Source: Welwitschia mirabilis
Lineage: Eukaryota > Gnetophyta > Gnetopsida > Welwitschiales
Direction: 5' to 3'
Length of the DNA stretch: 42,478 bases
Assembly: GCA_051453625.1 (NCBI GenBank)
Contig: JBOZIK010000001.1
Coordinates: forward strand, 266,887,806 to 266,930,283
Shown here: positions 33,340 through 42,478 of the stretch, piece after piece
Layout: every line of letters begins with the position of its first letter
Position numbering within the stretch: the first letter of the stretch is position 1
Translations under genes and position numbers: made by a program
Notes under the pieces: generated by a model
Database searches by the model: none
The model's input: only the letters and a program-made list of their open reading frames with translations
Told to the model about the DNA's origin: nothing

Positions 33340-35088
33340 TTGGAACATTAGCAGAGTTGTTATGCACTTCAAGAAAAGGAATAAATTTGGACTTGAATAA
33401 GTATAGATTAGTCATGATTAATAATACCTTTTTAAAATTATTAGGAGTTATTTATATTATAAGCTTGATGGATGACTAGAAGAAATCAATAAAAGATAAA
33501 ATTCATTGGTAGGTTTTTTACGTAATCACTCTATAAGAGATCATCTTTGTACTCTCAAATATTGTATTGATTATACTAAAAGACAAAACAAGATGATACT
33601 GATTTCTTTTATAGATTTCTCCAAAGTCCATAATTTAGTTAGTATAGGAAATATTTAATAGAGACTATAATAGATTGATACTTATGAATCATTACTATCT
33701 GCAATTCAGTTGATGTAGAGAGAGGTATGCATTCAACTTATAAATAATAACACTGAAGTTTATTTCCTTAGTTTTATGGATGTTAAATAAGATTTTCCTC
33801 TTTCTCATACACTCTTTGTAATTCTTGTTGATGAATTGGAGACATGGATGAAGTTAATACTTCTTAATTAGTCTATTGTTTTAGGTGGTACTATAGTAAA
33901 TCTCTTACTACATGTAGGTGATGTGGCCTTAGTTTATAAGGTAAGAAAAAAACCACATGATTTTTGCTTATCCTTTGGAATGAAAGTTAATGTCCACAAA
34001 ACTAAAGTCATGTTTTATGAAATTGGAAATACTAATTTCACTTTTTACTTAGGAGGTAAAATAATTAAGGTTGTTTTATCTTATAAATATTTGAACTTAG
34101 AATGCTCTCATAACTATAGATGGGATGAATCTATTGCATAGAGAATATAAAAGTCTCAGAAAGCTTTATATGCACTTCAAACTAGATGTAGAAAGGAAGG
34201 AATCTTACCTTCAAATATTAGATAATAATTATTCTAGACCTTAGTCCAACTAGTCATTCTATATTGTTATGCTGCATAGGGCCCTCCTTTAAAAAGAAGT
34301 GATGGAAGAAAACCAAAGAAATCTAAAAACAATTTTTATTAGAGGAATTAAGAGTGAAATTTTAGACACAGTATGACATTGTGATCTTGAAGTCTAAGTG
34401 AATTTATTTGAAAGAAAAGACTCACTATTAATCAATTACTTATGTACATAAATTGTCAAATTTCTAAAAACAAGAATTTTTCTATAAAGTTCTTTTGGAT
34501 ACCATAGATAAAGGGTTGTTTAAACAAGGTAAAATGTAGCTAAAAATATAGAATATTTGAGAAGAAGTTATCAATTCTAGGCCTAAGTAGTTATGAAAGA
34601 TTATTAAGTAAAAATTAATGAAAAAATTATGGAGAGATGTAAGATGGAAGGGGAAAGAAAATATTATCTGAATCACATGAGAGATGGTTTGACTAAAAAA
34701 ATACTTATTCACATGATTCAATCCCTCTACATATCAGGCAATAAATTTGTAGGGCTAGAATGGGCTCTCATTATTCTAAAATCAAAATAGAGAGATGGTT
34801 GCAAATGGCTTGAAAGTAGTGGATATGTTAATTTTTCATACAAGATAGAATTGAAGATGAGCATATTTTTCTCACATGATCTAGTAACATCTACTAGATA
34901 AAAATGGAGTCTTAGGGATTAAGATTTGGTTTGACTATTCAAATTACCATTACGTATTTTGGATCATTTATTTGATGAAATTATGCATTACCATGTCATG
35001 TACATTTATCAAGTCTAATAGATCTAATAAGATCTTACATGGACATAGTAAATTTTAGTTTCAATTTCAATTTCAATTTCAATTTCAA
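33340..35088 (+). mobile_element. Non-L1 LINE remnant (reverse transcriptase) with (TTTCAA)5 3' tail
   Basis: Decayed reverse transcriptase blocks occur in order. 'GFLRNHSIRDHLCTL' comes first, then 'ISFIDFSKVHNLV' (usually FVDFxKAFDxV), 'DFPLSHTLFVILVDELETWM' (usually GCPLSPTLFxLFIDELExW), and 'LLLHVGDVALVYK' (usually LLLYADDxVLxxK; catalytic YADD lost). An open frame 33923-34141 then carries 'MKVNVHKTKVMFYE' and 'SYKYLNLECSHNYRW'. The block order is that of a non-LTR reverse transcriptase, but the wording differs from the two L1 elements nearby. The hexamer tail at 35059-35088 is a plausible 3' end. 5'-truncated and inactive. Confidence 0.65.
35059..35088 (+). repeat. (TTTCAA)5 microsatellite
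   Basis: Five perfect hexamers downstream of the LINE reverse-transcriptase remnant. Several LINE clades end in short tandem repeats instead of poly(A). Confidence 0.85.
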
Positions 35089-36049
35089 TTCTATATAATA
35101 ATTCTTTTTAAGGTCATGGTTTTTATAACTCTAAGATGGATGACATTAGATATCTATATTTCATGTTTATTTATTAGATTGTTTTTTCTATTTGCTTATA
35201 TCATAATCATATATATATGTTCATCCCTCAACTTTAAGATGAGCCCTTGTTAGAAGTGTAATGTGGGTAATATCGATTCCCACATACTAAAGTTAAGAAT
35301 CTTTAAGAGGAGTCTAAGGTCACACTACTACATAATAATGCTAATATAATTACTATACTAACATTGTTTAGGTATAGAATCATGGATTTTTTTTAATATA
35401 AGTTCTGTTATTATGTTATTAAAGTTAATGAAAAAATAATAAATTAATTATAATGTTATTTGATTATTATAGTACTTATGCTTTATTTCTTAATGTATGT
35501 TAAATAAAGTAACCACTAAAGATATTTGCTTACATTTCTAATTATTAGAATGAATTACTGAAATAATTATTAAATAAGAATTTTAACAAATATCATGGTA
35601 AACATGTGTACATGCACCACTTGATCAATCCATTATTTATTATTATTAGTTGTATCTCTTAATCCTTATGATTTTATAAGAGTTTAGGACTTGATAACAT
35701 TGAATCTTATACATGATGAATGATTCATAAGTCAATAAAGTCCAAAATGTTTTTACTCTCTACATCTAACAAAAAATCAATTTTTTAATTGTTTATTTTT
35801 AACTTTTTATTAGAAAACAAGTCTCAATTTTTATGAAAGGATAAATATATCATTGTAAATCGAGCCTTAACATGTTAGAAAATGTGTTTCGATAAAATAG
35901 AAGGAGCACCTTTTACATTGAGTAAAATGTATGGATGGTCTAGTCTTCATTTAAACTAAGTTCCATTTGTTACATCCTAATATTGGGAGGGACAATAAAT
36001 ATAGTCATTAGTTCACATGATCTAATTATAGATTTGATATTAAAAATTT
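35089..36049. other. Intergenic DNA between two LINE remnants
   Basis: No gene or repeat recognised. It may include the decayed endonuclease start of the following L1. Confidence 0.4.
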
Positions 36050-39000
36050 TTCTCATAGATTAGATAAGGATTATCTGTCTACTTCTTCAGATATTTCTTT
36101 TGAATCTTATCAAGGTCTGTTTCTTTAATCCTATCTAGAATGCACTTTATTAGATTAGTTTTTAATTAAATTTTCTAGTTAAAGAAAAGATCATGCTTAT
36201 GTTCCTTCTGGAATATTCATTGCAAACACTACCTTTTTATCTAATAGAATGTTCATTAGGAAGAAGGATTTTATCAAGTAGTGGGAAGATGCTATTATTT
36301 GTCATGTAATTTCTTTAGATATGTCGATAAATGTTTATCTAAGAATTTTCATTTAGTCTCTTATGATACTGATAATAAGATTAACATGCTTACAATAGAT
36401 CTTTTTCATTCACCTTATGATGAAGATCTACACCATCAACTAGCAACTCTTCAATATTAGCAAAATAGTTTTGGAAATCATAAAGATCAAAGTAATTTAT
36501 TGAAGATCAGACCCTCTTAGCTAAATGTGGGAAACATCTTCTTGAAACAATTATTCAAATTTTTAAGAGTTTCTAAGAAGAGTTACCCTATCGATGAGAT
36601 ACATGTTAATAGTGATGTTATTTTTTAGCCTTCTTAGATTTTAAAAAACTTTTTAAATCACTACTATAATGTATTTAATTATTATGAAATTGATAAAGAA
36701 TCTTTAAAATTTTATTTATCTATGACTCCCGCACTTCCACTTATTCTTTTTCTATTTTCTGTGAGTAAGAATTCTTAACTATGTGCTATTTTAGAAAGGC
36801 TTTATTTTCCATGGTCAATTGCAAATCTCATAGTCCAAGGCCTACCTTGTGAATTTTATAAACAATTTTGGGATGACATTGTTGTTGATTTTTTTAACAT
36901 GTATAAGAAAGATAGTGCTATAGGTTTGCTTAGTCAAATTATTAATCAAGACTTCATAAAGTTAATACCAACTTTAGTAGTAGATCAGAGATCATCAATT
37001 AGCATCCTATTACTTTAATAAATGTTAGTTATAAGATTATTGCCATAGCTCTTGCACTAAAAGTTTAGAACTTTTTACCTTTGCTAATTAAGGATCAACA
37101 AATAGGTTTTATTCTATATAGACTTATTTTAAATAATATCTTCACAGTAGTAGAGGCTACGGCTTAAACAAGGGATACTCATCAGTATTTTATTCTCCTA
37201 AAGTTGGATTATGCCAAAGCTTATGATAGAATGGAATGATCTTTTACCTTAGCAATTCTGAAGAATTAGGTTTGAGATCTTCTTTTATTTCTCATGTACA
37301 ATTATTGTTTTTAAATTTCACTATTGAGATTTGCATTGGCAAATAATAGATCTTCAAAGATCAACTAGACAAGGTTGTCCTACACCTATTTATTCTTCTA
37401 GCTAAAGAATTTGATTACATTTTAAAGCATTGCCTTTATCAAAATGGAATGAAATATGTATGCCTACCTAATACAATACATCAAATTATTAATAGACACT
37501 CTGTAGATGATAGTTTTTTACTATTAAGAGAATAAGAAAATAGCCTTGGTACTAATTTTCATTATATTAAAAGTTATTGTAAAGCCTCATGTTCAATTAT
37601 TAATTAGAACAAAATGTAAGGAATGAAAACTAAGAATGGAGTTTTTTTTTCATAAGCTTTTAAATTTTCCTTGGATATGGGCACACCTTCTAACTTTGTC
37701 ACTTAGTTGGACATTCCTTTTTATCCTTTAGCATCTAATCAATTTTGGGAGAAGGTTATTAATAAAGTTCATAAAAAATGTAGTAAGAGGGTTGGAAGGA
37801 TTCTTTCATTAGCACGTAAATTTATTATCACTTTTAAGATTCTTTAATCAATTCTTGTTTATTGTTTTTATTTATGACTCCTTCAAAATATTCTTATCAA
37901 AAGTTAGAGTAGTTGATTAGATTATTTTTTGAAGGAAATGGTAATATTCATCATTATTTTCTTTGATTTAATTAGGATTTTTGTACCCATGACAAATAGC
38001 TAGGAGATTTAGTCTCTTCTTATACATATCATTAAGGAATGTTACTAGCTATCAAATATATTTTAAGATCTTTGGAAGCAATGAAGATTGGAAGATCTTA
38101 ATTAAACATAGGATTAAAGCAAGAATTCCAAATTATTCTAAAATATGACATAGTTGGATTATTACTACTACCAGAGTTAAAATTTTAGGCTTAGTTGCTC
38201 TCCAATAGATCTGGTATGCATGGCAAAGGGTTATCCTATATTTGCCTTGTAAACCTTACCATCATAATTAGGACTCAATTAAATGGATTTGAATTTAGTG
38301 GGCTTCTTGTTGTAGAAATGCTGATAGGTTATTGTTTTATACTTCGCATTTAAAGAGGATTAAATTTAATCATCAAGGCATTGTTCATATTATAATAGGC
38401 TTGTTTAACATCAATTCTTTAGTTCTTTCAGAATGGGATGAATTCAAAGCTACATTTAATTTATACAAAATCGATAGACATACTGTTTAGCTTATTCATG
38501 ATAAGTGTTTGATTGTCTTCTTAGTTTTCCTACCTCACCAATCATTCTTTTTCTTGTATAATTTAGTTTCACCGGATGATCTTAAAATGTTAGATTTCTT
38601 TATTAAGAAAGCCAAAAGTGGTTTAGTAGGGAAAAGGCTTCTTTAAATGTTTTAGAATAGATATGAAATATTTAATATATTGCAAGTGAATGGATAAAAA
38701 GTTAAGTTGAAATGAAAAATTAATGTATAACCTAAAGTTCAATTTTTCTCTTGGACCTTACTATATAAAGGAGTTTTCATTGAACACTCATCATTTAACA
38801 ATTCAACCTGTCCTCTTTGTTTAGAGGAAGATTTTATTAAACATGCTTTTGTTTATTGTTCCTTTTTTCAATAATCCTAAATCTGTTATTTTTCAGTTCC
38901 TGAATCTATGAATTATCAAAATGTATCACCTCTTCTTATTTGTTTGGGAACTATAGATGTTGATAACCTTGCAGTATTTTGGAATAGTTTAGACTTGAAA

Positions 39001-39360
39001 TCTTATTTTACATTTGGAAGCAAAGATGTGATGTGATTCATAAGTGACAATTAGATAGGAAAAATTTTACCTTTGAGTTGAAGTTGAATTTCCACATTAA
39101 TTTTTTAATGCAAGTTTATGTTAGAATATAAAAATGTTTAAAAGAGAGTCAAGCTCTTTTCTCGTTTTTGAGAATATGACCAAATGCATCTTGTTCAATT
39201 CCTAAATTTCTTTATAAGGTCTTTTAATGATCTTTGTTTACTCATGCAATGATGGCCTACTATACTTTTTGTATTTAATCGTTTTCTCTTTTACTAACAA
39301 AAGTTTAAATGGTTTTTAAACATACATACATACATACATACATACATACATACATACATA
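36050..39360 (+). mobile_element. L1-type LINE remnant with (CATA)10 tail
   Basis: Blocks appear in the order of an L1 ORF2. 'GLPCEFYKQFWDDIV' and 'INQDFIKLIP' come first (36838-36970), then 'VSYKIIAIALALK'-like and 'LIKDQQIGFILYRLILNNIF' (37025-37145), and 'LLKLDYAKAYDRMEW' (37196-37240). 'DQLDKVVLHLFILLAKEF' follows, then 'NRHSVDDSFLLLRE' (about 37489-37530; the catalytic F/YADD has become SVDD), and 'FWEKVINKVHKK'. A C-terminal zinc motif 'CPLCLEEDFIKHAFVYC' lies at about 38808-38866. Stops and frameshifts are common. The endonuclease is largely missing. No intact open frame remains. Confidence 0.75.
39321..39360 (+). repeat. (CATA)10 microsatellite
   Basis: Ten perfect tetramers directly after the L1 3' region; probably grown from the LINE tail. 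Confidence 0.9.
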
Positions 39361-39920
39361 AATACACTTTTGGTTTTTTCTATTATTCATTAAAAATTAT
39401 ATTTGATAGTTATTCGTGTTCATTTTTTTATTGTTAAGATGTATTATATTATCATATAGACTTTAAGAACAAAATCCATCCATATGGCATTAAAATTATG
39501 TTTTTAAAATTTTTTATTTATCTTATCTTAATTCTTTTAACTCCTTTGTGTAAATGAGTCAAATATAAGTAAGTCAATGAGTCAATGAGTTATTCATGAG
39601 CTACAAGTCAAATTTTAATTGCTATGTTAATGTTATTAGAATTAAATTAAACTAATGAAACTAATAGAATTTTTATAATCTTCCATGTAAGATTAATCAT
39701 CATTTCGTTTATTTCCTTATTATAAGAGATTTTGTTTTCCTTTTGATTGCTTTGTTCTTTGTTTAGTTTTTCCCCCTAAGTATTTTATTTTATTTTATAG
39801 TATTTGAGGATAAGATTGTATTGGTTATACAACGACCACTCTACTTTGATGTCTCAAAAAGATGCAAAAACCCCTATTCGAAATGACATTGGAAAAAGGA
39901 AACTTGAAATTACAAAGATT
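39361..39920. other. Intergenic DNA without recognised features
   Basis: A+T-rich. Includes a short 'gtcaatgagtcaatgagt' duplication near 39570-39590. Confidence 0.4.
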
Positions 39921-40913
39921 CTATAGAAATATAAAAACTCTTATTCGATTTAACAAGTGACAAGGGATATTCTTTCGAGTACAAAGCATATATATAACCA
40001 AAAAGACGCAATAAGATTCATTTATGTTATGAAGTAGAATCCCTATTGTGATTGCTAATGGATAGAGATTGAAAGTGATAATCTTTATGAGACAAATTAA
40101 GATTATCTTGATATTTCGCTTCTCTTGGAAATTTTCCTTGTTTACTTTCTCCCATTCAGTCTTTGATTTTCTTGTTGATTCCATTACATTATTTATTTTT
40201 GAATAGACCACTAGTTTAATGTTTAATCTTTCCATTAAAACTATTTCTCATTTTGATCTCTACCCATCATAATCTTGAGTGAAATCATCAATATACAAGC
40301 TTTGGGCTATAAGTACTTTGTTTTAGTATAGTGAAGATTGAAATAACCTTAAAATATTCCTCTTGGACATCTTACTAGATATCTGAGATAGGCATTCCCT
40401 CATAGTTCTCCTTTAGATAGATTGACTTCCTTCTTGCAAAAAATCCTTGGATTGCTAGATTTCTTTAGATTCCTCATCCATTAGATCTTCTTCAATGCTG
40501 CTTTAAATTTTCTCTTTGGATTGTCCATTTCTTAATGTTTCTCAAATATTAGAATTTTCTAGTGGGAATTCAAGATGAATTATTTCTACCAATTTCTCTA
40601 ATGAGTTTGGTGTCTTATAACCCTACGTTTTCAAAGTTTCCAAATTCATGGTGATTTCCATTTGAACATAAGATGGGCTCAATGACATTTTGATAGATTT
40701 CCCGTGTGGGAGACAACTCCTATCTATGCCCCATGCCTTGAGATTTTTTTGTCTCTCACAATGGCATGTGTTTGTACAGGAGGGATATCTAACTATAAAT
40801 GACTTAATTCTTGGAATTCCATTGACTATTTTACCTACTTTTATTCCCTCATCTTGTTCTTTTTGATATTGAATCGGCGCTAAGGCATAAGTTTGCCTAT
40901 TTAATAAAGCTAT
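39921..40913 (-). pseudogene. Unrecognised pseudogene keeping one reading frame for about 330 codons
   Basis: The minus-strand frame from 40913 is open for 96 codons to a TAG at 40625-40623. It contains 'YALAPIQYQKEQDEG', 'GIPRIKSFIVRYPSC' and 'CHCERQKNLKAWGID'. The same frame continues with a charged composition ('NSLEKLVEIIHLEFPLEN', 'SSIEEDLMDEESKEI') broken by isolated stops, into a 104-codon open stretch at 40235-39921. I do not recognise the family. Frame persistence suggests a once-functional protein decayed by point mutation; a retroelement ORF1 or gag, or a host gene, are both possible. Confidence 0.4.
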
Positions 40914-41310
40914 CTATAATGATCCAACATTTGAAAATATCGTTTCATTTTAGGCATTAAAATAAAAAGCAAGAAATCTTAAGAGAGACAAAAGTACTTC
41001 CATCAAATAAATCATTATCTTTATTAATGAAATATCAAAAATATGTTTTCCAACCACACCATAACACACAACATGAAGAGTGATCAATTTTGATTGTCTA
41101 ACTATGGGGTATACTTTTAAGGCCTTCTTTCTAAGTTCATTGAATGGTTAGGTCTAGGCTTATTAAGGAGTCCAACCATACACGTCCTATGTTATGCCTT
41201 AGTTAAGGTCATCCTTATATTGTGTGTGTAATAGGTAGTAAATTACATTACATGCTTCTTTCAAAAGAGTCATACCACCTAAGATAAAAGTTCTTTATTA
41301 AGTATTCTTA
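40914..41310. other. Intergenic DNA, possibly upstream part of the pseudogene
   Basis: No motif. Frame continuity beyond 40916 is broken by a stop. Confidence 0.35.
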
Positions 41311-41405
41311 TAGACATCCTAATGGCAGAGTAGTGCTCCCGTAACTTTGTGGTTGTGAGTTCAATTATTTAAAAAGTCTTTCAACAAAAAAAAAAAAAAA
41401 AAAAA
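41311..41405 (+). repeat. tRNA-derived SINE, family 2, copy 2, with A20 tail
   Basis: Reads 'gacatcctaatggcagagtag' (D-arm/A-box-like) then 'gtggttgtgagttcaatt' (T-arm/B-box-like), then 'aaaaagtctttcaac' and 20 A at 41386-41405. The same order as 31428-31517 fixes the family. No target duplication was found here. The poly(A) suggests it is the younger copy. Confidence 0.7.
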
Positions 41406-41640
41406 GACTATACATTGAACTAATATTTAACTCTTAATATGTCTTTGAGATGTCTCAATATTTCTCTTAATACATCTTTGACAAACTTGCAAGATTTGAT
41501 AATGCATTATATAACTTCTAATGATTTTGATGCTAACTTTAACAAGTTACAATATTTTATTTTTTAGTTAAAATTTGTTAACTTTTAATCACAATGCTAA
41601 TTCACATCTTTAACACATGAATATTATACGGGTTATATAG
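41406..41640. other. Short intergenic stretch
   Basis: A+T-rich, nothing recognised. Confidence 0.4.
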
Positions 41641-42478
41641 CTTTTACTTTCCAAAGGAGTTTCGCGAGGTTAATGTTTTTTGACGACGCTTCCTTTACCG
41701 TTTTCAGTCTTGTGTTTGGTAGAATAAACTCTTGGTTAAATGAGCCATAGTATAAGACGCTTCTTCACCACTCTACGACCTCTTTCTTATCATTTCTCGT
41801 AATTCTTCTTCACACATACAATATCATTCTCTTATTAGAACACCGCTGAATGAAATTTTGGATTTACAGAGTGCGAGACCACGCCTACCTAAACAGTAAA
41901 CTTAACCTTTCCGTCTTTGACTGCAGCCTTGAATTGCTCTCTGTGACCCACGTGAACAGAAGGCATGAAGAATCCAGAGAAGCCTTATGTTTAGAGGCTG
42001 CAAAGGATGCTGTATGAAGAACCTGCGTTGCAGAGTTGTAAAGAGTTCTTCTGAAAATACATTGCAAAAGAGCATGTGCAGACAGCTCACAGTGGCTGTT
42101 GGTATCTCACGCAGAACCTCTGGTTGGTGAAATCTGTGTGGACCGCATAAGATTTGGTGGAACAAACTGATAGAAATTGAACAAAACTATGTAAATGAAA
42201 TGATGTCATGGTTTGAAATGGGTAGTATTGGTGACTTTGATACGTTACCTTGGTTTGGAAGCTCTGCAGTTGGAAGGCATAACATTCACTGACCAGAAAA
42301 ACTGAGGGTGTCTGATAACCCTAACCAAATCCCCCATAATCCTCATAGTTCGTGAGCATGGACTTAGACCCACAGAATGCGGGCAGTGCTACCATACAAT
42401 GCTAAAATTTCCATGCAGTCAGGCTTGCAGGAAGTTTTCAATCTAATCCCCACAAGGAAAACATTTTCAACTGAAAAA
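41641..42478. other. Higher-G+C block at the right edge, probable genic DNA
   Basis: Composition changes sharply to something like that of the UFD1-like gene. Candidate signals exist on both strands. On the minus strand, an ATG frame (about 42345-42251) ends at a GT donor ('CCAAG/GTAACG'). A TATCAG acceptor near 42167 leads into an 86-codon open stretch ending at 41902. Another minus frame ends in 'HREQFKAAVKDGKVKFTV' followed by a stop (about 41898-41955). On the plus strand, an ATG at 42377 is open to the window edge (34 codons, no motif). None is recognised, so neither strand nor product is assigned. Confidence 0.35.

Noticed and set aside
34482-34721. Minus-strand 79-codon hydrophobic frame
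   Set aside because: It lies antisense to the LINE remnant and its F/I/Y-rich composition follows from A+T-rich DNA.
1-42478. CRISPR arrays, bacterial operons, prophage or defence systems
   Set aside because: No spaced identical repeats, no dense coding; introns and plant retroelements show a plant nuclear context.

Overview
This is a piece of a plant nuclear genome, most likely from a gymnosperm or another large-genome vascular plant. The reasons are one intron-containing plant-type gene, very A+T-rich intergenic DNA (roughly 70 % by eye), old decayed LTR retrotransposons, L1-type LINEs and tRNA-derived SINEs. The species assignment is an inference and is weak. A 126-base run of N marks an assembly gap.

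Only one gene is intact. On the minus strand at 3467-5569, three exons with two short introns (131 and 118 bp) encode a 617-residue UFD1-domain protein with a C-terminal series of zinc fingers. It is the orthologue type of Arabidopsis 'PRLI-interacting factor K' and probably acts in the ubiquitin/CDC48 pathway. A TATA box lies about 165 bp upstream of its start. Blocks of higher G+C follow the gene (2161-3180) and occupy the right edge (about 41640-42478). They look like unique or genic DNA but I could not identify a product.

The rest is mobile DNA. 662-1130 and 7537-8262 are two direct copies of an unclassified repeat that flank the UFD1 gene. 6096-6296, 6674-6869 and 32213-32402 are copies of one tRNA-derived SINE-like family. 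31428-31517 and 41311-41405 are copies of a second, shorter tRNA-like SINE; the first has a 20-bp target duplication and the second a poly(A) tail. 9479-14639 is a Copia-type LTR element that keeps only gag. 15124-23257 is a second LTR element with a decayed tRNA-Asp primer site. Its 5' LTR is split by a third LTR fragment (16347-18170) that carries a perfect initiator-Met primer site and contains the gap. 26400-29900 (minus) and 36050-39360 (plus) are L1 LINE remnants, and 33340-35088 (plus) is a LINE of a different clade. 39921-40913 (minus) holds an unrecognised pseudogene that keeps one frame across about 1 kb.

I see no CRISPR array, operon, rRNA or functional tRNA gene, and no clear evidence for an undescribed multi-gene system. 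The most unusual material is the gag-only retroelement, the decayed primer sites, the two SINE families and the frame-keeping pseudogene.
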